NCBI RefSeq assembly: GCF_020687685.1 | Contig: NZ_JAJEWM010000001.1 | Coordinates: forward strand, 1,054,001-1,118,000 | DNA: 64,000 nt | Direction: 5' to 3' | Origin: Tessaracoccus sp. OS52 | GTDB lineage: Bacteria; Actinomycetota; Actinomycetes; Propionibacteriales; Propionibacteriaceae | Shown here: in pieces, positions 54,187-62,868 of the stretch | Numbering within the stretch: the stretch's first letter is position 1 | Layout of the letters: each line of letters starts with the position of its first letter | The notes under the pieces: generated by a model | Seen by the model: only the letters and a program-made list of their open reading frames with translations | The model's database searches: none | Told to the model about the DNA's origin: nothing | Program-made: the position numbers and the translations under genes

Positions 54187-55194
54187 ATGACGGGAAGCCA
54201 GGCCTCCGAGGGTCCGCCGATAGGGCGGCTGGCCCAGGCCGTCCTCAGCCTGTTCGCCGCCCCTCGCATCAACATGCGCGACGACTACCAGCTGGTTCGT
54301 CGCGCGCAGCGGGCGCTGGCCTGGACTCCGCACGACCCCAGCAGGCTCCTGGACCAGACCGTACTCGGAGAGGACGGCACGCGGATTCCGGTCCGGCTCT
54401 TCCTGCCACGCTCCGGTGAGCGTCCCGGTGTGCTGCTGTTCTTCCACGGGGGCGGCTGGGTGACAGGAGACATCGACACCTACACCAGCACCTGCCTGAC
54501 GATGGCTGACGTCACGGGGCGGGTGGTGTGCTCGGTGGACTACCGGCTCGCCCCCGAGAACCCGTACCCAGCGGGACTGAGGGACTGCCTACGGGTGGCG
54601 CAGCTCGTGCTCGAGCAACCGTCGCTCGTAGGACTCGAGACCGCGGCGGACATCCACCTGATCGGGGACTCCGCGGGTGCCAACCTCGCGGCGGCGGTGT
54701 GTCTGGTGCTGCGTGAGGAGGGCGGGCCTCTCCCACGGACACAAACACTTCTTTATCCGGTTACCCAATGGGACCACGACCCGGAAACCTCACCGTTCGC
54801 CTCGGTCGCGCAGTACGGCACCGGTCTGCGCCTGACGGCGCGCGAGGTCCGCGATTACCTTTCCATGTACCAGCCGGACCCCGCCCAGCGGGACTCCCCG
54901 CTGGTGTCGCCACTGGCCGCAGACGATCTGTCCGGGCTTCCCCGGACCCTCGTCGTCACGGCCGAGTACGACCTCTTGCGCGACGAGGGCGAGGCCTTCG
55001 CCCATGCCCTGCGCGCCGCTGGCACCCCCACCCGGCTTGAGCGCGTGGACGGGGCCCTGCACGGCTTCATCGCCCTGCCACGGTTCCTGAGGGCACCCAC
55101 CAGGGGCTATGAGCACATCTGTTCCTTCCTCGACGGCGACCTCACAGACAGCCGTGACCTGACCGCGGGACCCGCCATGGAGGGCCCGTCGTGA
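54187..55194 (+). CDS. alpha/beta hydrolase (hormone-sensitive-lipase-like esterase)
   Basis: 335 residues. The oxyanion motif HGGGW (His87), the nucleophile Ser162 in GDSAGANL, Asp262 in AEYDLLRDEG and His292 in LHGF form a complete HSL-type catalytic machinery. It has no signal peptide, so it should act in the cytoplasm or at the membrane face on an ester substrate. The start ATG 54187 has a TAGGGT hexamer six bases upstream. The stop overlaps the next gene, for a condensation-like acyltransferase, by four bases. Three genes in a row are coupled, so the hydrolase may remove or edit acyl groups placed by its neighbour. Confidence 0.88.
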   Translation: MTGSQASEGPPIGRLAQAVLSLFAAPRINMRDDYQLVRRAQRALAWTPHDPSRLLDQTVLGEDGTRIPVRLFLPRSGERPGVLLFFHGGGWVTGDIDTYTSTCLTMADVTGRVVCSVDYRLAPENPYPAGLRDCLRVAQLVLEQPSLVGLETAADIHLIGDSAGANLAAAVCLVLREEGGPLPRTQTLLYPVTQWDHDPETSPFASVAQYGTGLRLTAREVRDYLSMYQPDPAQRDSPLVSPLAADDLSGLPRTLVVTAEYDLLRDEGEAFAHALRAAGTPTRLERVDGALHGFIALPRFLRAPTRGYEHICSFLDGDLTDSRDLTAGPAMEGPS

Positions 55195-56576
55195 AGCTCG
55201 CGAACCCGCAACCGACGACGGGGCGCAGTTGGGTGCGGCTGGACAATTCGGCGAGCATCTTCCTGGCCGCCCGCAACGAGGTGGACAGCAAGGTGTTCAG
55301 GCTTTCGGCCGACCTGGACGAGACGATCGATCCGGCGGTGCTGCAGGAGGCACTGGACCGCGTCTACGCCCAGTACCCGCTGTTCAGCGCGGTCCTGCGG
55401 CGGGGGGTGTTCTGGTACTACCTGCAGCAGTCGGCGCTGCACCCATCCGTCACCACCGACGATGCGCCCTCGGTGACGCACCTCTACCGCGACGACAGCC
55501 GGGAACTGCTGTTCCGGGTTCTGCACCGGGGTCGTCGCATCTCGCTGGAGATCTTCCATGCACTCACCGACGGCACCGGCGCCCTCTGGTTCTTCCAGGA
55601 CCTCCTCACCGAGTACGTCGGGCTCCGGCACCCCGAGGACTTCAGCGCCCCGGCGCCCGCCACGGGCGGAGTGAAGCAGGCACTTGACATCGACGCGTTC
55701 ACCCACTGGTTCCGGGCGGGCACGCGCCGTGTGCCGTTCGAGGACGAGGCCGCTTCCGCAGTCGAGTCCACCGCGCTGCCGGCCTCCGTCGGAAGCGATG
55801 ACCGCCCCGAGATCCGTCCGCGTCGCATCGCCGGCCGCGACGTCGTGCAGATCTCTGGCACCCCCACTCCCGACCTGCGCACCCGGGTGGTGGAACTCTC
55901 GATGCCCGTGGGCCCAGCGCTGGCCCTGGCGCGTGCCGCCGGCGTGTCCTTGACGATCTTCATGACCGCGTTGTTCTTCCAGTCGGTCAGGACCGTGCGG
56001 CCCACCCCGCACCGGGCCAGGATCATGACAGTCTCCGTGCCGGTCAACCTCCGGCAGTTCTTCCCGACTGGGTCGGGCCGCAACTTCTTCGCCACCACCC
56101 GCCTGGCACACCGCTATGGGGACAACCCGGAGGGCGACACCCTGGAGGCCGTCTGCCTCGACCTCGCAGCGCAGTTCGGCGCCCAGATCACCCGCGAGCG
56201 CCTCGCTCGCAAGATCCACAGGCTGGTCCGCTTCGAGCGGAACCCGCTGCTGCGGGTGTTCCCGCGCCCGTTGAAGGACCGGGTACTGGCCGTCGTGAAC
56301 TGGGTCAACAACCGCGGCCTGACGGCGGCGATCTCGAACCTGGGTCGGGTGGACCTGCCGGGCGCCGTCGCGGCCCACGTGCGGGAACTGCTGTTCCACG
56401 TCTCTGCGGCCCGGCCCCAGTTCTGCATGATGAGCCACGACGGCGTACTCACGATCTCCTTCACCAGCCCGTTCGTGGAGACCGACTACCACGCCGCGTT
56501 CGTCCGCCACCTCACCGAGCGGGGCGTGCCGGTGACCCTCAACGTCAGCAGGGTGACGCCAGAGGAACTCGCGTGA
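55191..56576 (+). CDS. condensation/acyltransferase-fold protein (AATase-like)
   Basis: 461 residues. HALTDG (His123-Gly128) is the HxxxDG motif of the CoA-dependent acyltransferase/condensation superfamily, and the later NLGRVDLP and MTVSVPVNLRQFFP stretches resemble alcohol acetyltransferase-like proteins. No adenylation or carrier domains are attached, so it is a stand-alone transferase or a relative with another task. No membrane segment. GTG 55191 overlaps the esterase stop (GTGA). The next gene overlaps its stop. The acyl donor and acceptor are unknown. Confidence 0.78.
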   Translation: MKLANPQPTTGRSWVRLDNSASIFLAARNEVDSKVFRLSADLDETIDPAVLQEALDRVYAQYPLFSAVLRRGVFWYYLQQSALHPSVTTDDAPSVTHLYRDDSRELLFRVLHRGRRISLEIFHALTDGTGALWFFQDLLTEYVGLRHPEDFSAPAPATGGVKQALDIDAFTHWFRAGTRRVPFEDEAASAVESTALPASVGSDDRPEIRPRRIAGRDVVQISGTPTPDLRTRVVELSMPVGPALALARAAGVSLTIFMTALFFQSVRTVRPTPHRARIMTVSVPVNLRQFFPTGSGRNFFATTRLAHRYGDNPEGDTLEAVCLDLAAQFGAQITRERLARKIHRLVRFERNPLLRVFPRPLKDRVLAVVNWVNNRGLTAAISNLGRVDLPGAVAAHVRELLFHVSAARPQFCMMSHDGVLTISFTSPFVETDYHAAFVRHLTERGVPVTLNVSRVTPEELA

Positions 56577-57271
56577 CCGCGCCGTCGGGCCCGACGGACC
56601 ACATCGGCCGCTGCCCCTCTTGCGGGGCCCAGGTGCTGGGTCGATGGGAGGACTGCCCGCTCTGCCGGGTCCCACTGCAGCGAGCCGAAGCAGCCTCCGG
56701 GGAGGCGGAGCTCTACCCGGCGCCACCGTTGCGGTTCGACAGGCGTCAGGTCAGGAGGGTCCTGGTCGCGCTGTCAGTGGTGGCTGTCGTGCTCTCGTTC
56801 GCCGCGCAGCTGCTGGTGCCGAACTTGATGGCCCCTGTGCGCACCGTGTGGCTCTCTGTAGCCACCCTCTGGCTGGTGGTGCTGGCCGCCGCGTATCGCA
56901 GACGCAACGTGGGGAGCCTTGTCATCTGGCTCGTGGTGCTGCTGTCCGCCGCGGCTGCCGCGTGGGCGCAGGTCTCCGGTGGCGGGTCCTGGGCCACCAC
57001 CTGGGCCATCCCTGCCATCTGCACCTTCGCCAACGTCGCGCTCGGGATCGTGGTCTGGGTGGTGCGCCTCGAGCCGCTGGAGCACCTCGGCAAGGCGTTG
57101 CTGGTGCTGGTGTTCGGGCTGGTGCCGGGCCTCTTCGTGGCGCTGGGGTGGGTCACCACCGTCCTGCCGTCCGTGGTCTGCGTTGGCTTCAGCCTGGTGC
57201 TGCTGAGCCTGATGGTGGGGCTCAAGCGACGCGAACTGGGCGAGGCCCTCCACCGTCGGCTGCACGTCTGA
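56573..57271 (+). CDS. DUF6320-like zinc-ribbon membrane protein
   Basis: 232 residues. An N-terminal zinc ribbon (CPSCG at about 14-18 and CPLC at about 30-33) is followed by a Pro-rich linker and six hydrophobic segments (from about 63 to 215) with short loops and a basic end. This order matches a small family (DUF6320) that I recall next to an esterase and an AATase-like protein in several bacteria. The function is unknown; it may present substrate at the membrane. GTG 56573 overlaps the acyltransferase stop by four bases, so translation is coupled. Confidence 0.72.
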   Translation: MTAPSGPTDHIGRCPSCGAQVLGRWEDCPLCRVPLQRAEAASGEAELYPAPPLRFDRRQVRRVLVALSVVAVVLSFAAQLLVPNLMAPVRTVWLSVATLWLVVLAAAYRRRNVGSLVIWLVVLLSAAAAAWAQVSGGGSWATTWAIPAICTFANVALGIVVWVVRLEPLEHLGKALLVLVFGLVPGLFVALGWVTTVLPSVVCVGFSLVLLSLMVGLKRRELGEALHRRLHV

Positions 57272-57350
57272 GCGGGCGGGAGAGCGTGTAGCGTCAGGAC
57301 GGGCACCTCGCTCCAGGCGTCCTCGGGCGGGCTGTCACGGGAGGAAGAAC

Positions 57351-58205
57351 TTGAACCATTGGTCGGCACCCTCAACGCTGGACCGTGTCGCGCTGTCCCG
57401 GTCCGGGGAAGCAGTGGCTACCAGCTGGCAGCAGGCGCTCGTCCTCGAGGTGGACCGCGACGGGCGGTTCTCCGGCGACCAGGGAGCACCCGTGCCTCTC
57501 CGGGAACCCGGCGAGCTGCAGCCCGACGACATCCTGCTCGGCAACCACGGTGGGCGGACGTGGTTCGCCCGGCCGACGACGGAGCTGACGGCAGGCGATC
57601 CGACGCCGTGGCGTGAGACCCGGCCCGGGTACTGGGACCTGACGGCGGCCGCCGTCGCCCTCGTCCGCTGGCACGGCACCCGGCCGCGTTGCGACCGCTG
57701 CGGCGAGCCGACGATCCCGGACTCGGGAGGCGCCAGACGGCGGTGCCCGGAGTGTGGGGCGCTGGCCTTCGCCCGGCAGGATCCCGCCGTCATCGTCGCC
57801 ATCCTCGACCCCTCCGACCGGCTGCTCCTCGCCCGCCAGTCGATCTGGCCCGAAAGCCGGGTCTCGGTGATCGCGGGGTTCGTGGAGGCGGGGGAGTCGC
57901 TCGAACAGGCGGTGTGGCGTGAGGTGGCTGAGGAGGTGGGCGTCGCACTGTCCGCGGTGCGTTACGTGTCATCCCAGCCGTGGCCGATGCCGCGCTCGCT
58001 CATGCTGGGCTTCGTCGCGGCAGCTTCCGACGCCCGGCTCCAGCCGGACGGCGACGAGATCGTGGAGGCACGTTACTGGGAGCGGGACGAGCTCACCCGA
58101 GCCGTCGCAGCCGGGGAGCTGACCCTGCCCGGCGGGGCTTCGATAGCCAGGCAGCTTGTGGACGCTTGGCTCTCAGGCGAACTCCAGCGGCCAGAGGCCG
58201 GCTGA
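57351..58205 (+). CDS. nudC: NAD(+) diphosphatase NudC
   Basis: A Nudix hydrolase that cuts NAD(H) and removes NAD caps from RNA. 284 residues. A zinc ribbon (CDRCG and CPEC, about 113-131), the Nudix box GFVEAGESLEQAVWREVAEE followed by VGV (about 177-199) with the catalytic glutamates, and the subfamily tag SQPWPMPRSLMLGF (about 204-217, where most relatives have Phe instead of the first Met) identify it. The start is TTG 57351, after GGGAGGA. It is followed by the molybdopterin gene on the same strand with 52 bases between. Confidence 0.92.
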   Translation: MNHWSAPSTLDRVALSRSGEAVATSWQQALVLEVDRDGRFSGDQGAPVPLREPGELQPDDILLGNHGGRTWFARPTTELTAGDPTPWRETRPGYWDLTAAAVALVRWHGTRPRCDRCGEPTIPDSGGARRRCPECGALAFARQDPAVIVAILDPSDRLLLARQSIWPESRVSVIAGFVEAGESLEQAVWREVAEEVGVALSAVRYVSSQPWPMPRSLMLGFVAAASDARLQPDGDEIVEARYWERDELTRAVAAGELTLPGGASIARQLVDAWLSGELQRPEAG

Positions 58206-58245
58206 AAGCACTGACACGCCGAACGGGTGGCTCGGCATCAGGTGG

Positions 58246-58251
58246 CAGACT
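58246..58251 (+). promoter_or_regulatory. -10-like hexamer for the molybdopterin oxidoreductase gene
   Basis: CAGACT lies six bases before ATG 58258 without a strong ribosome-binding site, consistent with a leaderless start. Confidence 0.35.
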
Positions 58252-58257
58252 TGGTGG

Positions 58258-59790
58258 ATGACGAGCCGCCTGCCCGGAGCGCTCACCGGCGTCGCAGCCG
58301 GGGCCGTGACCCTGGGCGTCGCAGAACTGGGAGCAGCGCTCCTCGCCCGAGCGGGGCTCGTCTCCACGAGCGCTTCCCCTCTGGTTGCGGTGGCGAGCGC
58401 CTTCATCGACCTGACCCCGCCTTGGCTGAAGGACTTCGCGGTGGCAGCGTTCGGCACGGCCGACAAGCTGGCGCTCGGCGTCGGGATGGCCGTGGTGCTG
58501 GTCCTCGGCTGCGCACTGGTGGGGACGCTGTACCACCAGTCGCGGCCAATGGGGATCGGACTCTTCCTCCTGGGTGGTCTGGTGGGGACGGCGGCCGTCC
58601 TGACCCGCCCTGACACCGGTTGGGGTGCAGCGGTCCCGACCGCGGCCGGTCTGCTGGCCGGCCTCTGGGCCCTGGCTCGCCTGGGCGGCGTCGCGGCAAT
58701 GGCCGTCCGGGACCAGGCCGACGGGGTGAGCCGCCGCTCGGCACTGCTCTGGGCCGGCGGGGTGACCGTTGCCGGGCTGGCCGCCGTCCTTGCCGGCCGG
58801 GCGCTCAGCCAGGCTCGGGAAGTGGTCGAGGCCGCCCGGGATCGACTGACGGGACTGCGGGTGCTCAAGCCTGTGGTCGTTCCCGCTGCGGCCATTCAAG
58901 GGGTCCCGGGACAGGCGGACTTCATCACGCCGAACGACTCGTTCTACCGCATCGACACCGCGGTCGTGGTGCCCCAAGTGGATCCGGACTCCTGGCGCCT
59001 GAGGGTGACCGGGATGGTGGAGCGTGAGATCGAGTTCACGTTCGACGAACTGCTGGGCGAGGAACTCGTGGAAGCGCTCGTGACGCTCGCCTGCGTCTCC
59101 AACTACGTCGGAGGGGACCTTGTTGGCAACGCCGTCTGGACTGGGCTACCCGTTCGCGAACTGCTGGCCCGGGCGGGGGTGGAGGACGGGGCAGACATGG
59201 TGCTTTCCACCAGCGTCGACGGATTCACCGCCGGCACGCCTCTGGTGGCGATGACGGATGACCGCAACGCGCTGCTGGCCGTCGCCATGAACGGCGAGGC
59301 ACTCCCTGCCCAGCACGGCTTCCCGGTACGGCTCGTGGTGCCCGGACTCTATGGGTATGTCTCGGCCACCAAGTGGGTCACCGAGCTGAAGGTGACCACC
59401 TTTGCTGCAGACGAGGGCTACTGGACACCGCGCGGCTGGTCGGCGCTGGGGCCGGTGAAGACGGCAGCCAGGATCGACGTTCCCAAGTCCGGCAACGTGA
59501 GCGCCGGTTCCGTGGTGCTGGCAGGAGTGGCGTGGGCGCAGCACCGAGGCATCAGCCGCGTGGAGGTGCGCATCGGCGAGGGCCAGTGGCAGGAGACGAC
59601 GCTGGCGGCGGAGCCGTCCATCGACTCGTGGCGGCAGTGGATGTTCACCTGGCAGGCCGACCCTGGCGAGTACGAGATCGCGGTCCGTGCCACCGACGGT
59701 TTCGGCGAGGTGCAGACCGAGGCCCTTGCCGACCCCGCCCCGGACGGCGCCACCGGCTGGCACACCATCAGGGTGACCGTCACGGATTGA
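58258..59790 (+). CDS. membrane-anchored molybdopterin-dependent oxidoreductase (sulfite-oxidase fold)
   Basis: 510 residues. Four hydrophobic segments occupy about residues 1-190, followed by the Oxidored_molyb domain (about 215-400). Its molybdenum ligand should be Cys279 in LACVSNYVGG, with GDLVGNAVWTGLPV and HGFPVRLVVPGLYGY as family segments. A C-terminal Mo-co dimerisation/Ig-like domain (about 405-505) ends in IRVTVTD. There is no twin-arginine motif, so the domain orientation depends on the membrane helices. The substrate is unknown, and no heme partner gene is adjacent. ATG 58258 precedes the first helix; the reading from 58156 overlaps nudC and is rejected. Confidence 0.88.
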   Translation: MTSRLPGALTGVAAGAVTLGVAELGAALLARAGLVSTSASPLVAVASAFIDLTPPWLKDFAVAAFGTADKLALGVGMAVVLVLGCALVGTLYHQSRPMGIGLFLLGGLVGTAAVLTRPDTGWGAAVPTAAGLLAGLWALARLGGVAAMAVRDQADGVSRRSALLWAGGVTVAGLAAVLAGRALSQAREVVEAARDRLTGLRVLKPVVVPAAAIQGVPGQADFITPNDSFYRIDTAVVVPQVDPDSWRLRVTGMVEREIEFTFDELLGEELVEALVTLACVSNYVGGDLVGNAVWTGLPVRELLARAGVEDGADMVLSTSVDGFTAGTPLVAMTDDRNALLAVAMNGEALPAQHGFPVRLVVPGLYGYVSATKWVTELKVTTFAADEGYWTPRGWSALGPVKTAARIDVPKSGNVSAGSVVLAGVAWAQHRGISRVEVRIGEGQWQETTLAAEPSIDSWRQWMFTWQADPGEYEIAVRATDGFGEVQTEALADPAPDGATGWHTIRVTVTD

Positions 59791-59802
59791 GCCGGGGCAC
59801 GA

Positions 59803-59829
59803 CAGGGCCCCGGGTTTCCCCGGGGCCTG
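59803..59829 (+). terminator. terminator after the molybdopterin oxidoreductase gene
   Basis: CAGGGCCCCGGG (59803-59814) pairs with CCCGGGGCCTG (with one bulged G) across a TTT loop. It starts 13 bases after the stop. The downstream side is TTGCGCTGTTTATT, with a short U-rich run. It separates the gene from the convergent zinc-protein gene. Confidence 0.75.
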
Positions 59830-59851
59830 TTGCGCTGTTTATTACTGGCCC

Positions 59852-60049
59852 TCAGGCCTGCAGCTTGTTGGTCTCGTCCTGGATCCGTGCCGCGACCTGG
59901 GTCAGCTTGTCCCGGTGCGCGTTGGCGTGGTGAGCGCAGAACATGAGCTCGCCACCGCTGGGAAGGATTACTCGCAGGTACGCCTGGGCGCCGCACCGGT
60001 CACAACGGTCCAGGGCGGTCAGGGCGGGGTCAATTGCGGTCTCGGTCAT
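59852..60049 (-). CDS. small zinc-binding protein (DUF7455-like)
   Basis: 65 residues. The pattern LDRCDRCGAQAYLRV, then LPSGGELMFCAHHANAH, has the Cys-x2-Cys and Cys-x-His-His set of small actinobacterial zinc proteins (DUF7455 as I recall), followed by a short helix. The function is unknown. ATG 60049 follows GGCGAG. It diverges from the topoisomerase gene, with 174 bases between the starts. Confidence 0.85.
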   Translation of the reverse strand: MTETAIDPALTALDRCDRCGAQAYLRVILPSGGELMFCAHHANAHRDKLTQVAARIQDETNKLQA

Positions 60050-60210
60050 GCTCGCCTCGCTCTCTTGGATGCTTCTTGATAGTTAACAACGTACCGGGTT
60101 CCCGGATTGTTCCAAGCCTTGGATGACAGGTGTGTTATTCGCGGGCGGCGAACGCGCTCAGGTTGCGCTCCGGACCCGCGCCGCTGCACGGTTGCGGGGG
60201 CGGCTGCGGG

Positions 60211-60216
60211 TAACGT
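60211..60216 (+). promoter_or_regulatory. -10-like hexamer for the topoisomerase B-subunit gene
   Basis: TAACGT is followed by seven bases and GTG 60224, with no Shine-Dalgarno sequence, which is a leaderless arrangement. Confidence 0.5.
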
Positions 60217-60223
60217 GGGGCGG

Positions 60224-62305
60224 GTGCAGTCCCAGAAGAACATCTCCCACACCCCACGCGACTACGAGGCCAAGAACCTGCTGGTGCTCGAAGGCCTCGA
60301 GGCGGTTCGCAAGCGCCCCGCGATGTACATCGGTTCCACGGACACCCGGGGACTCATGCACTGCCTCTGGGAGATCATCGACAACTCCGTCGACGAGGCC
60401 CTCTCCGGCTTCGGTGAGGAGATCGAGATCACTCTGGGCCGCGACGGCTCGGTGCTGGTGGTGGACAAGGCCCGTGGCATTCCCGTCGACAAGGAACCAC
60501 GCACCGGGCTGAGCGGCGTCGAGGTGGTCTACACCAAGCTGCACGCCGGCGGGAAGTTCGGGAACTCCTCCTACAACGCCACCGGTGGCCTCCATGGCGT
60601 CGGCGCTTCGGTGGTGAACGCCCTCTCGGTCCGGCTCGACGTCGAGGTGGACCGCAACGGCGCGACTTGGGCGATGAGCTTCAAGCGCGGCGTGCCCGGA
60701 GTGTTCGACGGCGACGGCCCCGCAGCGACCTTCACACCGACCAGTGGCCTGCGCAAGGTTGCCAAGGTCCCCAAGGGGCGGACGGGCACGCGCGTCCGCT
60801 ACTGGACCGATGACCAGATCTTCCTGAAGGACGCCGAGCTCTCCCTCACCCACCTGCTCGACCGGGCGCGGCAGACCTCGTTCCTCGTCCCGGGTCTGAA
60901 GATCGTCGTCCATGACCGCCGCACAGCGCAGGAGACCTCGGAGGAGTTCCTCCACATCGGCGGCATCACCGAGTTCGCCGACTACCTGGCACCTGACGCC
61001 CCCCTGACCGACGTCATCCGGCTGCAGGGGCGCGACAAGTTCACCGAGACGGTCCCGATGCTCGACTCATCCGGGTCCATGACGGCAACCGACGTCGAGC
61101 GCGAGCTCGAGGTGGACATCGCCGTACGGTGGGGCACCGGGTACGACACTGTCCTGAAGTCGTTCGTCAACATCATCGCCACCCCGAAGGGTGGCACCCA
61201 CGTCTCTGGCTTCGAGCGTGGCCTGACCAAGGCCTTCATCAAGTCGCTGGAGGGCACGCGGGGCATCCTGAAGAACGGCGACGAGGTCATCCGCGACGAC
61301 TGCATGGAGGGCCTGACCGCCGTCGTGACGGTTCGGCTCGCGGAACCGCAGTTCGAGGGCCAGACCAAGGAGGTCCTCGGCACCCCGCCGGTGCAGCGAC
61401 TCGTCACGCGCATCGTCGAGGAGGAACTGGGTGCCTGGCTGACCAGTTCCAAGGCCGCCATCAAGCCGGTGGCCCGCACGCTGATGGAGAAGGTCGTCGC
61501 CGCGGGCCGCACCCGTATGCAGGCCCGCGCCCACAAGGAGAACCAGCGTCGCAAGAACGCCCTGGAGTCCTCGACGCTGCCTGCCAAGCTGAAGGACTGC
61601 CGTTCCACCGACGGTGAGCTCACCGAACTGTTCATCGTCGAGGGCGACTCCGCACTCGGCACCGCCAACGTGGCACGCAACTCCGAGTTCCAGGCGCTGC
61701 TGCCCATCCGCGGCAAGATCCTCAACGTGCAGAAAGCCTCCGTCGGGGACATGCTCAAGAACGTCGAATGCGCGAACATCATCCAGGTGCTTGGGGCGGG
61801 GTCCGGCCGCACGTTCGACGTCGACAACGCCCGCTACGGCAAGATCATCTTCATGGCCGACGCGGACTCAGACGGCGCCCACATCCGTTGCCTGCTGGCC
61901 ACCCTCTTCTTCCGCTACATGCGGCCGATGGTGGAGGCGGGCCGGGTCTTCTCCGCCGTGCCGCCGCTGCACCGCTTCGAGCTCACCAACCCGAAGCGCG
62001 GCATGGAGAAGTACATCTACACCTACACCGATGCCGAGTACCAGCGGAAGGCGGCCGAGCTCACCAAGAAGGGCATCAACTTCAAGGAACCCCAGCGCTA
62101 CAAGGGCCTGGGTGAGATGGACGCCCACCAGTTGGCTGAGACGACGATGGACCCGCGGCACCGTACCTTGCGCAGGCTCACCGTCGACGACGCCGCGGAG
62201 GCCGAGGGCGTCTTCGAGATGCTGATGGGCAACGACGTGGCCCCGCGCAAGGAGTTCATCGTGCGCGGTGCCTACTCGCTGGAAGCCGACCGGATCGACG
62301 CGTAG
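60224..62305 (+). CDS. parE: type IIA topoisomerase B subunit (ParE-like)
   Basis: ATPase subunit of an enzyme that passes one DNA duplex through another. 693 residues. The GHKL ATPase has EIIDNSVDEAL, VVDKARGIPVD and GGLHGVGASVVNALS; the TOPRIM domain has FIVEGDSALG and FMADADSDGAHI, with the QRYKGLGEMDAHQL motif near the C terminus. The length is shorter than most GyrB and typical of ParE. The start is GTG 60224, seven bases after TAACGT; the residues encoded upstream do not fit the family. A matching A subunit starts further on (minus strand, leaving the window). The symbol is a judgement against gyrB. Confidence 0.88.
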   Translation: MQSQKNISHTPRDYEAKNLLVLEGLEAVRKRPAMYIGSTDTRGLMHCLWEIIDNSVDEALSGFGEEIEITLGRDGSVLVVDKARGIPVDKEPRTGLSGVEVVYTKLHAGGKFGNSSYNATGGLHGVGASVVNALSVRLDVEVDRNGATWAMSFKRGVPGVFDGDGPAATFTPTSGLRKVAKVPKGRTGTRVRYWTDDQIFLKDAELSLTHLLDRARQTSFLVPGLKIVVHDRRTAQETSEEFLHIGGITEFADYLAPDAPLTDVIRLQGRDKFTETVPMLDSSGSMTATDVERELEVDIAVRWGTGYDTVLKSFVNIIATPKGGTHVSGFERGLTKAFIKSLEGTRGILKNGDEVIRDDCMEGLTAVVTVRLAEPQFEGQTKEVLGTPPVQRLVTRIVEEELGAWLTSSKAAIKPVARTLMEKVVAAGRTRMQARAHKENQRRKNALESSTLPAKLKDCRSTDGELTELFIVEGDSALGTANVARNSEFQALLPIRGKILNVQKASVGDMLKNVECANIIQVLGAGSGRTFDVDNARYGKIIFMADADSDGAHIRCLLATLFFRYMRPMVEAGRVFSAVPPLHRFELTNPKRGMEKYIYTYTDAEYQRKAAELTKKGINFKEPQRYKGLGEMDAHQLAETTMDPRHRTLRRLTVDDAAEAEGVFEMLMGNDVAPRKEFIVRGAYSLEADRIDA

Positions 62306-62324
62306 CAGTCCGGGACGGGAGCGC

Positions 62325-62816
62325 TCAGATGAGCTGCTCCAGCATGCCGGTGTCCACGTCGTACATGAATCCGCCCACTTCCGCGCGGTCCTTGATCAGC
62401 GGATGGTTGGTGACCATCTCGTAGTCCCGCCTGAGGCGCTGCAGCTGGTCAGGGGACGCACCGAAGTTGACCCAGCTGGTGTCCAGGCCGCTGCGTTCGT
62501 TGATGACCTGGCGGATGTCCGCGTCGGTTCCCGACGCCATCGCACACTTGGTGTGCGGCACGATCATGATTCGCTTGACGTTCAGCAGCTGAACGCTCAG
62601 CACGCACCCGGTGAGGGTGGTGCTGGAGACCGCGCCTCCGGGTGTCCGCAGGATCTTCGCGTCCCCGTGTCCCAGCCCTACCATGTCCAGCGGGTCGATC
62701 CGGGAGTCCATGCAGGTGATGATCAGCACCCCTGCGTGGGCGATGCCGTCGAAGCCCCCGTGTGGGAAGTTCTCGGCGTAGGCGCGGTTGGCTGCAATCA
62801 GGTCGTCGAAGCTCAT
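62325..62816 (-). CDS. beta-class carbonic anhydrase
   Basis: Interconverts CO2 and bicarbonate. The 163 residues match the length and motif spacing of mycobacterial Rv1284-type enzymes as I remember: Cys35-x-Asp37-x-Arg39, then His88 and Cys91 (HTKC). Cys35, His88 and Cys91 are the zinc ligands, and Asp37-Arg39 is the catalytic dyad. No signal peptide. The ATG start at 62816 follows GGAG. It lies 52 bases after the stop of the A-subunit gene on the same strand and is convergent with parE, separated by 19 bases. Confidence 0.92.
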   Translation of the reverse strand: MSFDDLIAANRAYAENFPHGGFDGIAHAGVLIITCMDSRIDPLDMVGLGHGDAKILRTPGGAVSSTTLTGCVLSVQLLNVKRIMIVPHTKCAMASGTDADIRQVINERSGLDTSWVNFGASPDQLQRLRRDYEMVTNHPLIKDRAEVGGFMYDVDTGMLEQLI

Positions 62817-62868
62817 GTATCACTCTCCTTCGAGGCGTGATGCTACAGCAGTGTTCCGAGCCCCCACC

